Source: an uncultured Alphaproteobacteria bacterium (GTDB lineage: Bacteria > Pseudomonadota > Alphaproteobacteria > SP197). Taken from it: DNA of 64,000 bases. This document shows positions 6,286 to 13,676 of this stretch, in pieces (position 1 is the first letter of the stretch; each line of letters opens with the position of its first letter). The stretch is taken from NCBI GenBank assembly GCA_958295695.1, contig OY282363.1:2546225-2610224 (forward strand). Direction: 5' to 3'. Under the pieces are notes generated by a model. The model saw only the letters and a list, made by a program, of their open reading frames with translations. It did no database searches and was not told the origin of the DNA. The position numbers were made by a program, and so were the translations under genes.

Positions 6286-7561
6286 CGGCCCGTCGCGGAG
6301 CCGTTCCCGGGGACCCGTCCCAACCCATCGCCATCTCGTAAAGGGCGTCGGCCAGAACGCGGCAGCCGGCGGCGAGGTCCTCGGGCGAGGCGCGCTCGTC
6401 CTCGTTGTGGCTGATCCCGCCCCGACAGGGGACGAAGACCATGCCGGCCGGGCACAGGGACGCCATGTAGGCCGCGTCGTGGCTGGCGCCCGACGGCATG
6501 CGGATGGCCGGGAGCCGCAGTTCGGCCGCGATGCGCTCGACGCGGCCGATCACCGCTTCGTCGAACGCGACGGGGTCGCCGTCGTGACGCACCGTCACGT
6601 CCACATCGCACGGACCGGCATGGGCGGCGCAGAGGTCCGCTATCGCGTCGACCTTCCCGCGGTAGAACGTAGCGTCGGGATGGCGGAAATCGATGGTGAA
6701 GACGACCTTGCCGGGGATCGTGTTGGGCGAGCCGGGCCAGGCCCGGAAGCGGCCGATCGTGAAGCGCGCCGTGTCGGTCGGGTCCGCGAGGTCCCGGTAG
6801 AGCGCGTCGACGATGGCGTGCGCCGAGCGGAAGGCGTCGCGCCGCTCGGCCAGCGGCACGGTGCCGGCGTGGCCGTCGGTCCCGCTCACCGTGACGTCGA
6901 AGCTCGCTCCGCCCTGGATGCCGGTCACCGCGCCCACGGCGAAGCCCCCGGCCTCGAGCCGCGGCCCCTGCTCGATGTGGGCCTCGATGTAGCCCGCCAG
7001 GGGGATGCCGCCGCGTCGCCGTTCGGCCTCCGGCGTCATGGCCAGTGTGCGCTCCAACTCGTCCTTCAGCACGGCCCCGTCGGGGGACGTGGCGTTCCAG
7101 AGCTCCTCGATCGCGTGCTTGCCGGAGAAGACGAGACTGCCCGTGCAACCGGGCGCGAAGCGGCAGCCTTCCTCGTTGGTCCAGACCGCGGCCTCGATCG
7201 GGCGACGGTGCTCGAAGCCTCCGTCCGCGAGCGCCTCCAGCGTCTCCAGCGCGGCGAGCACGCCATAGACCCCGTCGAAATTGCCGCCGGCGGGCTGAGT
7301 GTCGAGATGGGAGCCCGAAAGCACGGCGGGCGCGTCCGCCTCGGCGCCGTCGCGCCGGACGAAGAGGTTGCCAGCCTCGTCGGCGATCGGGCGAAAGCCG
7401 CGCCCGACCGCCCAGCCCGCCAGCGCCGCCCGCGCCCGGCCGTCGTCTCCGGTCAGCGCCTGCCGGTCGACGCCGCCGCGCCCGGTGGCGCCGAAGGCGG
7501 CGATCGCCATGTGGCGGTCCCACAGACGCCGCTCGTCGACGAAGTCGCTGGGCCGCCGCAT
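6209..7561 (-). CDS. M20-family Zn amidohydrolase (N-carbamoyl-L-amino acid hydrolase / allantoate amidohydrolase type)
   Basis: Binuclear-zinc hydrolase that removes carbamoyl or ureido groups from N-carbamoyl amino acids or allantoate-like substrates. Metal-binding landmarks are visible: GSHLDTQPAGGNFDG (His and bridging Asp), WTNEEGCRF (Glu pair) and HIEQGPRLE, plus SGASHDAAYMA and GGISHNEDE near the C-terminus. The dimerisation domain with TGIQGG and GTDGHAGT separates the catalytic halves. Body length is as expected, but a Gly/Arg/Pro-rich tail of about 35 residues overlaps the convergent MFS gene. ATG 7561 is preferred; an in-frame TTG at 7570 overlaps the thioesterase stop. It is last in a four-gene operon with a racemase-like enzyme, a combination seen in hydantoin or ureide catabolism. 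Confidence 0.85.
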   Translation of the reverse strand: MRRPSDFVDERRLWDRHMAIAAFGATGRGGVDRQALTGDDGRARAALAGWAVGRGFRPIADEAGNLFVRRDGAEADAPAVLSGSHLDTQPAGGNFDGVYGVLAALETLEALADGGFEHRRPIEAAVWTNEEGCRFAPGCTGSLVFSGKHAIEELWNATSPDGAVLKDELERTLAMTPEAERRRGGIPLAGYIEAHIEQGPRLEAGGFAVGAVTGIQGGASFDVTVSGTDGHAGTVPLAERRDAFRSAHAIVDALYRDLADPTDTARFTIGRFRAWPGSPNTIPGKVVFTIDFRHPDATFYRGKVDAIADLCAAHAGPCDVDVTVRHDGDPVAFDEAVIGRVERIAAELRLPAIRMPSGASHDAAYMASLCPAGMVFVPCRGGISHNEDERASPEDLAAGCRVLADALYEMAMGWDGSPGTAPRRAATGRAGPRRDARPRSRGRARDAGAP

Positions 7562-7566
7562 CGCGC

Positions 7567-8031
7567 TCAACCCTTCTTCCGCAAGCCCACGCTCCGGCCG
7601 GCCCAGTCGGGAAGCGGATCGGGCGTGAGGTTCCGGAAGGCGGCCCGCACGCTTTCGGGCATCTCGCCCAGGCCGCCCTTTCCGTGGTCGAGATGGAGCG
7701 TCATCGCCTCCATCGTCGCGCAGACCCGGTCGCCGACGCGCATGACGACCCCGAAGACCGCTTTCCTCGCGTCATGCCCGAGAATCAGGTTCTCGAGTTC
7801 GAGCAGGTCGCCGCGGTTGACTTCGTCGAGATAGCGGACATGCGATTCGACGGTCACCATCGCGAAGCCGGTCTCGTCGTAGTAATCGGTCCCGATCCCC
7901 AGATGCGCCTGGAAGGCCCAGAACGACTCGCTCGCCGCCACGACGTAGTAACCCTCGTTCATGTGCCCGTAGTGGTCGGTCCACGCGTCCGGGACCTCGA
8001 TGGAATAGAGCTTCAGTCCGCCCACAACCAT
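7567..8031 (-). CDS. Hotdog-fold thioesterase (4HBT-like)
   Basis: A 154-residue hotdog-fold protein, probably an acyl-CoA thioesterase. The N-terminal segment DAWTDHYGHMNEGYYV carries the family DxxxHxN pattern (D-HYGHMNEGYY), with the helix and strands AMVTVESHVRYLDEVNRGD and later ATMEAMTLHLD. Similar domains occur alone or fused to carnitine/betaine dehydrogenases. ATG 8031 is chosen over an upstream TTG because it starts right before the first strand. It lies 69 bp downstream of the racemase-like gene and overlaps the possible TTG start of the amidohydrolase, so it belongs to the same minus-strand operon. Substrate unknown. Confidence 0.8.
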   Translation of the reverse strand: MVVGGLKLYSIEVPDAWTDHYGHMNEGYYVVAASESFWAFQAHLGIGTDYYDETGFAMVTVESHVRYLDEVNRGDLLELENLILGHDARKAVFGVVMRVGDRVCATMEAMTLHLDHGKGGLGEMPESVRAAFRNLTPDPLPDWAGRSVGLRKKG

Positions 8032-8100
8032 GCCCTCCGTCGACGCCCGGAGCGTAGAGCACAATCCGTCCCGGTCGAATCGCCCGCGATCCGTCCCGCT

Positions 8101-8856
8101 CTAACGCGCGGCGCCGAGCCGTCCCATCACCCGGTCCGGCAGGCCGAGCCGGCCGAAGGCGACATGGAACATGGCCTGGTTGCTGGCGACGACCGGCTTG
8201 CCGGTGCGCTCCTCCAGCGCCTCGACCGCCTCGACCGCCCGCATGTCGGTGCAGCTCATGACGATCGCGTCGGCCCGCTCGTGGTCCGCCCCGAGCCCGA
8301 GGTCGAAGACCTCGCGGGGCGTGAGCCCGTTCTGCCCGTCGTTGCCGAGGTCCTCGCCGATGTAGGCCGACCGGATCACCCGCTTGCCGGCGGCGCCCAG
8401 GAAGGCGGCGGCCTCCCGGTTGAGCTCCTCGGTGTAGGGCGAGCAGAACCCGACCGACCGCGCGCCGAGATCGTCCAGCGCCTCGACCAGGGCGCCGGCG
8501 GCGGTGACCGCGGGAACGCCGGATTTGCCCTCGATCGCGGCGCGGAACTCGCGGTCGTAGTCGGGACCCATCGACAGCGTCGCGGACGTGCAACCGTAGA
8601 GGACGATGTCGGGCCTTGCGGGCAGCAGCATGGCCAGAACATCGTCGAGGCCGGCCCTCGCGAACGCCCGCATCTGCCCGGAATCGGGGATCGCGTCGAG
8701 GTCGTATCCGCCGGCCCGCGTCACGTGGCAGGAGACGCCCGCTGGCCGCAACAGCGCGAGATCGGCTTCGAGATTGGTGTTGGAGAACGGCGTGATGACG
8801 CCGATGCGGGCGCGTCCACGGGTTTCGGACGCCGCGAAGACGGGATCGACGCTCAT
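8101..8856 (-). CDS. Asp/Glu racemase superfamily protein (maleate isomerase / arylmalonate decarboxylase-like)
   Basis: A 251-residue two-domain protein of the cofactor-independent racemase/isomerase superfamily. The two catalytic cysteines sit in LYGCTSATLSMGPDYD (first half) and MSCTDMRAVEAVEALE (second half). The phrases GVITPFSNTNLEADLALLRP and TGKPVVASNQAMFHVAF match the maleate cis-trans isomerase and arylmalonate decarboxylase branch more than the glutamate racemases. Its ATG overlaps the stop of the DUF2889 gene in an ATGA, indicating translational coupling. With a carbamoylase-type enzyme and a thioesterase downstream, it probably works in catabolism of a dicarboxylate or ureide; the exact substrate is not readable. 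Confidence 0.82.
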   Translation of the reverse strand: MSVDPVFAASETRGRARIGVITPFSNTNLEADLALLRPAGVSCHVTRAGGYDLDAIPDSGQMRAFARAGLDDVLAMLLPARPDIVLYGCTSATLSMGPDYDREFRAAIEGKSGVPAVTAAGALVEALDDLGARSVGFCSPYTEELNREAAAFLGAAGKRVIRSAYIGEDLGNDGQNGLTPREVFDLGLGADHERADAIVMSCTDMRAVEAVEALEERTGKPVVASNQAMFHVAFGRLGLPDRVMGRLGAAR

Positions 8857-9455
8857 TCCCGCGACCCTTCGCTCCGTGCCCGTTCGCCCACCCCCTCCGC
8901 GGCCGGACCCGTGTACCAATCCGGATACTCCGCCTTCACCACGGGACCGTCGCTCGCCCAGGTGTGGCAGCCGTCGATCACCCAGGGTTTCCGGCCGGAA
9001 GCGCCGCCGGTCTTGCCGCCCTTGCGCCGCGCGCGGCCATGGACCGCCTGAAACGCCACCGTCGCCATGCGGCCCAGCATCTCCCGCAGGTGCGTGCAGC
9101 CGTGGGTCTTGCCGAACAGTTCGCGGATGGCGCGGCTCCAACCCGGCCCGATCCGCGCGCCGATCAGCCTCTCGTGGTCGGGCTCGATGCGGGCGCAGAC
9201 GTTGAAGGGCGCATGGTCCATTCTCGCCTCGACGCCGCGCACGACGAAGCGGCCGTCGATCGTGAGCCTGAGCCACATGCCGTGGATCGGCTCGCCCGCC
9301 TCGATCCGGCCGCGGTCGCGGTTGTCGAGGCCGTAGGTCTTCACGTCGGTCAGGTGGGCGTCGAGATCGAAGAGCCCGTCGGCGCGCTCGTAGGCGCGAC
9401 AGACGATCTCGCGAGTGTGGATCAGTTCACGCCGCGCCGGTTCGGATAGGGGCAT
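8853..9455 (-). CDS. DUF2889 family protein
   Basis: A 200-residue protein matching the conserved DUF2889 layout: HTREIVCRAYERADGLFDLDAHLTD split across the start (charged first strands), TKTYGLDNRDRG, EPIHGMWLRLTID, then IGPGWSRAIRELFG, GCTHLREMLGRMATVAFQ and a C-terminal IDGCHTW. The conserved Cys-Thr-His and late Cys-His suggest metal or thiol chemistry, but no biochemical role is established. It is first in the operon with the racemase-like, thioesterase and M20 amidohydrolase genes; DUF2889 often accompanies aromatic or dicarboxylate catabolic genes. ATG 9455 precedes the typical MPLSEPARRELIHTR start. Confidence 0.8.
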   Translation of the reverse strand: MPLSEPARRELIHTREIVCRAYERADGLFDLDAHLTDVKTYGLDNRDRGRIEAGEPIHGMWLRLTIDGRFVVRGVEARMDHAPFNVCARIEPDHERLIGARIGPGWSRAIRELFGKTHGCTHLREMLGRMATVAFQAVHGRARRKGGKTGGASGRKPWVIDGCHTWASDGPVVKAEYPDWYTGPAAEGVGERARSEGSRE

Positions 9456-9531
9456 GTCGCGTCCGGGGTTCGATTGCGCGGCGCACCATAGTGGCGCGCC
9501 GCGCCGCGCGGCAAGGGAAGATGGCGGACCG

Positions 9532-10425
9532 TCAGCCGGCCATCCACCACGCCAGCGGAACGAGGCCCGGAAGCAGGACGAGGGTCGCCACCGTCGAGAG
9601 CACGACATAGCCCGCCACCTCTCCGGGCGACCGGTCGTAGCGCACCGCCGCGAGATAGTTGAAGACCGCGCCGGGCATGCAGCAGGCGATGGTCACCACG
9701 CCGCGCGCGGCGCCTTCGAGGTCCAGGACGCCGCAGATCAGCACGGCGATCGCGAGACCGAGCGCGACCCGGAGCAGAGCCGCCGCGAGGGGCCGGGCGA
9801 CGGCCACGACCTTCATGCGCGACAGCGAGACCCCGAGCATGATGAGCATCATCGGGATCGTCAGGCCGCCGATCAGGTCGGTGGTGTTGGTCAGCCACGG
9901 CGGCGGGGCCGTGTCCGTCAGCGTGAAGGCGAGCGCCGCCGCGATCGCGTAGAGGTGGGGCGTCTTCAGCATCGTGGCGGGCGAAGGCGAGCCCGACATC
10001 AGCCAGAAATGGATGGTGAAGAACAGCGCCGACTGGGTGGCGAACATGATGAGCCCCAGTTCGAGGCCGGCGTCGCCAAAGGCGAAGAGGTTGAGCGGGA
10101 GCCCCAGGTTGCCGAGATTGCCGAACACGAGCGGCGGCAGGTAGACGCCCGAAGGCAGGCGCACGGCCTTCAGGAGCAGCCAGCCGCCGCCTAGGAAGGA
10201 CAACAGCATCAGGACGGAGGCAAGCGCCATGACGCCGAGTTCCAGCGCCGGAACCGAGAGCGTCGCGAGCGTCGAGAACACCAGGCACGGCGTGCCGACG
10301 TTCAGGATGACCTGCGTGATGCTGGCCGGGTCGGTCGGCTCGCCCCAGCGCGCCCAGCCCATGCCGACCAGGATGGCGACCGCGATCGGCGCCAGGACCG
10401 GCACGAGGTCGGCGGCGAGAGACAC
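9532..10425 (-). CDS. AEC-family (auxin efflux carrier-like) permease
   Basis: A 297-residue membrane protein with 10 predicted transmembrane segments in two five-helix halves, typical of AEC transporters, which move organic acids such as malate or malonate. Characteristic features include the unwound helix around NVGTPCLVFSTL, GNLGNLGLPLNLFAFG, and IPMMLIMLGVSLSR between the halves. GTG 10425 is chosen because GAAGG lies upstream and the CNNM stop is only 5 bp away, giving an operon with the CNNM/CBS, aroB and aroK genes. The substrate cannot be assigned. Confidence 0.85.
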   Translation of the reverse strand: MSLAADLVPVLAPIAVAILVGMGWARWGEPTDPASITQVILNVGTPCLVFSTLATLSVPALELGVMALASVLMLLSFLGGGWLLLKAVRLPSGVYLPPLVFGNLGNLGLPLNLFAFGDAGLELGLIMFATQSALFFTIHFWLMSGSPSPATMLKTPHLYAIAAALAFTLTDTAPPPWLTNTTDLIGGLTIPMMLIMLGVSLSRMKVVAVARPLAAALLRVALGLAIAVLICGVLDLEGAARGVVTIACCMPGAVFNYLAAVRYDRSPGEVAGYVVLSTVATLVLLPGLVPLAWWMAG

Positions 10426-10430
10426 GACGC

Positions 10431-11714
10431 TCAGCCTTCGTCCGGGCGGCCGGCGCGGTCGAGCGGCGTGATGCGCAGTTGGGTGATCTGGTTGCGTTGC
10501 TTTCCGGTCACCTCGAAGCGGAAACCGTGAAAGGCGAAGATCTGGCCGACATCCGGGATCTGCTGGGCTTCGTGGATGACGAGCCCCGCGACGGTCGTGG
10601 CCTCGTCGTCGGGCAGGGCCCAGTCGAACTCCCGGTTGAGGTCGCGTATCGTGGCGCCGCCCTCGACCGTGATCGAGCCGTCCTCGGCGATGGCGGTTTC
10701 GGCGCCCGCGACATCGTGCTCGTCCTCGATCTCGCCCACGATCTCCTCGAGGATGTCCTCCAGCGTGACCAGCCCCATCAACGTGCCGTACTCGTCGACC
10801 ACCAGGGCGAAGTGGGCGTGCTGCTCGCGGAAGGCGGCGAGCTGCTCGGAGAGCGCCGTGGTGTCGGGCACGAACCAGGGTTCGGTCGCGATGGCCATGA
10901 TGTCGATGCCGTCGCTGCGCCCGGCCCGCCGGTGCAGCTCGCGCAGGAGGTCCTTGGCGTGCAGCACGCCGACCACGTTGTCGGGATCGTCGCGCCACAA
11001 CGGGATGCGCGTGTGCGGGCTCCTGAGGGCCGCGTCGATGATCGCGGCGGGCGGGTCGTCGGCGTTGACGGTCTCCATGGCCTTGCGGTGGGTCATGACC
11101 TCGCCGACCTCGACCTGGGACAGGTCGAGCACGCCGTCGAGCATGGCGTGCTCGTCCTTCACCAGTCCGCCCTCCTGCTTGTAGAGCGCCAGCGCTCCGC
11201 GAATCTCCTCGCCCCACGGCGTCGCGTCGGCCCCGTCGCGCGCGCCCACCAGCCGGAACATGAGGAGGACGAGCCCCTGGAGGGCGAGCGTGACCGGCCG
11301 CGCGACCCAGACCACCCCCTTCATGAACGGGGCCACCGCCAATGCGGCGCGCTCCGCGTTGCGGATCGCGTAGGTCTTGGGCAGCACCTCGGCGAAGATC
11401 ACCACCAGGACCGTCATCGCCGCGGTCGCGTAGATCACTCCGGCTTCGCCGACCAGCTCCGTGAAGGCGTACGTCGCCATCGAGGCCGCGGCGATGTTGA
11501 AGAGGTTGTTGCCGACGAGAATGGCGCCGATCAGCCGCTCTCGGTCCCGCATCAGTTCGGTCACCTTGAGCGCGCGCTGGTTCCCCGCGAGCTCGAGGCC
11601 GTGGATCTTGGAGCGGTTCGCCGCCGTCAGCGCCGTCTCGGAGCCGGAAAAAACCGCCGAGAAGACGATGAAGACAACGATCAGGACAACGAAGAGTTCG
11701 ATCACACCAACCAT
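10431..11714 (-). CDS. CNNM/CBS-domain hemolysin-family membrane protein (YfjD/CorC type)
   Basis: A 427-residue inner-membrane protein. An N-terminal CNNM (DUF21) domain with about four hydrophobic segments begins VVLIVVFIVFSAVFSGSETA; the SGSETA motif is diagnostic. Next comes a CBS pair (about 190-330) with MTHRKAMETVNAD and VVDEYGTLMGLVTLEDILEE, then a CorC/HlyC domain ending RFEVTGKQRNQITQLRI. Family members are linked to Mg2+ or Co2+ homeostasis; the hemolysin label is historical. It lies 41 bp after aroB and 5 bp before the AEC permease, in one operon. The aroK-aroB-CNNM order recurs in Rhodospirillales. Confidence 0.9.
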   Translation of the reverse strand: MVGVIELFVVLIVVFIVFSAVFSGSETALTAANRSKIHGLELAGNQRALKVTELMRDRERLIGAILVGNNLFNIAAASMATYAFTELVGEAGVIYATAAMTVLVVIFAEVLPKTYAIRNAERAALAVAPFMKGVVWVARPVTLALQGLVLLMFRLVGARDGADATPWGEEIRGALALYKQEGGLVKDEHAMLDGVLDLSQVEVGEVMTHRKAMETVNADDPPAAIIDAALRSPHTRIPLWRDDPDNVVGVLHAKDLLRELHRRAGRSDGIDIMAIATEPWFVPDTTALSEQLAAFREQHAHFALVVDEYGTLMGLVTLEDILEEIVGEIEDEHDVAGAETAIAEDGSITVEGGATIRDLNREFDWALPDDEATTVAGLVIHEAQQIPDVGQIFAFHGFRFEVTGKQRNQITQLRITPLDRAGRPDEG

Positions 11715-11755
11715 GGCGTTTCATCCGGAGCGGTGGAAGGGTGGGCTGGGCGGCG

Positions 11756-12883
11756 TCACGCCGCGTCGGACGGCCGCGCCAGCATGTCGGCCAGGAAGGC
11801 GCGCACGGTGTCGGCCCCGACGTCGCGGGTCAGGAACGCCTCGCCGATTCCGCGCGCGAGCACGAAGGCGACGCGGCCGTCGCGCACTTTCTTGTCCTGG
11901 GCCATATGGCCGACCAGCGTGGCGGCGTCCAGAGCCGGAAGGCCGAGGTCGCCGGGATGCGTGGCGAGCCCCACCGATCGCAGGTGGCGGAGAGCGCGCC
12001 CGGTTTCCCGATCGGAACACAGACCGAGCCGGGACGACAGCCGGAACGCCATCGCCATGCCGATCGCGACGGCCTCGCCGTGCAGCAGGTTCGCGTCGTA
12101 GCCGCAAGCGACCTCAAGCGCGTGGCCGAAGGTGTGGCCGAGGTTGAGCAGGGCCCTCTGGCCCGTTTCCGTCTCGTCGGCGGCGACGATCCGCGCCTTG
12201 TTGGCGCAACTCGTCAGGACCGCGCGGCGCCGCGCGTCGGGATCGCCCGCGATCACGGCTTCGCCGTGCCGCTCCAGCCACTCGAAGAAAGGCCGGTCGC
12301 CGAGCAGGCCGTACTTGACGACCTCGGCGTAGCCGGCCAGAAGCTCGCGGCGCGCCAGGGTGCCGAGCGCGTCCGTGTCGGCCAGGACCAGGCGCGGCTG
12401 GTGGAACGCGCCGATCAGGTTCTTGCCGTGGCGCGTGTCGATCCCGGTCTTGCCGCCGACCGAGCTGTCGACCTGCGCCAGCAGCGTCGTCGGGAACTGG
12501 ATGAAATCCACGCCGCGGCGCAGCACCGACGCGGCGAATCCCGCGAGATCGCCGACCACGCCTCCTCCCAGCGCCACGAGCGTGTCCGCGCGCTCCAGGC
12601 CGAGGTCGAGCAGGCGGTCGAGCAGGCTCTCGAGGTGGCGGAAATCCTTGGTCCGTTCGCCCGGCGGCAGGACGATCGCGTCGTGGCGGACGCTTCCGCG
12701 GTCGAAGGCCGCCTGGAGCGCCGCGAGGTGCAGGGCGGCGACGGTCTCGTCGGTCACGATCGCGACGCGCGGCTTCTCGAGCACCGGCGCCGTCAGGCGG
12801 TCGGCCTGCGCCAGCAGGCCGCGGCCGACGACGATGTCGTAGGCGCGCGCGCCGAGCGGAACGTGAAGACGCTCGGTCGCCAT
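11756..12883 (-). CDS. aroB: 3-dehydroquinate synthase
   Basis: Second step of the shikimate pathway: DAHP to 3-dehydroquinate, NAD+- and metal-dependent. At 375 residues it has the expected length. NAD-binding segments GGGVVGDLAGFAAS and TTLLAQVDSSVGGKTG are present, as are the zinc ligands in GYAEVVKYGLL (Glu), LNLGHTFGHALE (His) and LLHGEAVAIGM (His), and KNLIGAFHQP. It starts on the last base of the aroK stop (TGATG), so the two are translationally coupled, as usual. Nothing is missing. Confidence 0.97.
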   Translation of the reverse strand: MATERLHVPLGARAYDIVVGRGLLAQADRLTAPVLEKPRVAIVTDETVAALHLAALQAAFDRGSVRHDAIVLPPGERTKDFRHLESLLDRLLDLGLERADTLVALGGGVVGDLAGFAASVLRRGVDFIQFPTTLLAQVDSSVGGKTGIDTRHGKNLIGAFHQPRLVLADTDALGTLARRELLAGYAEVVKYGLLGDRPFFEWLERHGEAVIAGDPDARRRAVLTSCANKARIVAADETETGQRALLNLGHTFGHALEVACGYDANLLHGEAVAIGMAMAFRLSSRLGLCSDRETGRALRHLRSVGLATHPGDLGLPALDAATLVGHMAQDKKVRDGRVAFVLARGIGEAFLTRDVGADTVRAFLADMLARPSDAA

Positions 12884-13494
12884 CAGGCCGCGCGCCTTTC
12901 ACGCAGCGCGGCGACGATGCGCTCGACGATGGCGTCGTGCGGCCCCTCGTCGCTGTCGACCGCGATGTCGGCCTCGGCGTAGACCGGATGGCGTTCGGCG
13001 ATCAGCCGTTCCATGATCCCGCGCGGGTCGCCGCGTTTCAGCAGGGGCCGGTCGTCGCGCCGCGCGACCCGCGACATCAGAAGGTCCAGGTCCGCCCGCA
13101 GCCAGACCGAGATGGCGCGCGCCTTGATCCGGTCGCGCGTTTCCCGGTCCACGAAGGCGCCGCCGCCGGTCGCCAGCACCCTGGGGCCGCCCCGGAGGAG
13201 CCGGGCGATGACCCGGCGCTCGCCCTCGCGGAACGCCTCTTCTCCATGGCGTTCGAATATCTCGGGAATCGAGCAGCCGGCCGCCGTCTCGATCTCGATG
13301 TCGGCGTCCGCGAAGGCGAGGTCGAGCCTGACGGCCAGATGGCGGCCGACGGTCGACTTGCCCGCGCCCATCAGCCCGACCAGGGCGATCGTCCGATCCG
13401 GGCTGGGAAGGTCTGTATCGTTCACGAAGGTTCTTGTGTCGACAGGTTGAGCCGCAGCGATTGCCGCATCCACGCCATAATGCGACGATAGCAT
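12883..13494 (-). CDS. aroK: Shikimate kinase
   Basis: Phosphorylates shikimate at the 3-OH. P-loop GLMGAGKSTVGRHLA; DADIEIE for shikimate and Mg; GEEAFREGE; the GGG motif in LATGGGAFVD; LID-region arginines in ARRDDRPLLKR; and the adenine-site arginine near ERHPVYAEAD. At 203 residues it is slightly longer than usual because of about 25 residues before the first strand. ATG 13494 is favoured by AAAGGA upstream; an internal GTG at 13425 would give a more standard N-terminus. It heads the aroK-aroB operon and is divergent from a small membrane-protein gene only 41 bp away. Confidence 0.95.
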   Translation of the reverse strand: MLSSHYGVDAAIAAAQPVDTRTFVNDTDLPSPDRTIALVGLMGAGKSTVGRHLAVRLDLAFADADIEIETAAGCSIPEIFERHGEEAFREGERRVIARLLRGGPRVLATGGGAFVDRETRDRIKARAISVWLRADLDLLMSRVARRDDRPLLKRGDPRGIMERLIAERHPVYAEADIAVDSDEGPHDAIVERIVAALRERRAA

Positions 13495-13535
13495 AGATCC
13501 TTTCCGTAACTTCCCTTGGACGCGCTGGCGGGCTC

Positions 13536-13676
13536 ATGCGGTTTCTCGTTCGTTTGGTCGTGCTCTTTCTGGTGGCGGTTGTCGTCGGAGGAATCGCCTT
13601 CCTCGCGACATTGGACATTCCACCCCCGACGCACCGTGTGGAGAAAACCATCCCCAATGACCGTTTCGATCCGTAG
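13536..13676 (+). CDS. 46-residue single-pass membrane microprotein
   Basis: Too short for most gene finders but well formed: one transmembrane helix (residues 5-27, VRLVVLFLVAVVVGGIAFLA) and then a short outside tail, TLDIPPPTHRVEKTIPNDRF. I recall the PPPT...VEKxIPNxRF tail in the same position, between aroK and the large exported protein, in related alphaproteobacteria, so I take it as a conserved gene. Its last 20 bp overlap the start of the next gene in another frame, suggesting coupled translation. It may form a complex with that exported protein; no function is known. Confidence 0.65.
   Translation: MRFLVRLVVLFLVAVVVGGIAFLATLDIPPPTHRVEKTIPNDRFDP

Noticed and set aside
10479-12101. 540-codon plus-strand frame over the CNNM and aroB genes
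   Set aside because: Antisense shadow of two well-defined genes, with His/Asp/Val-rich composition typical of reversed high-GC coding.
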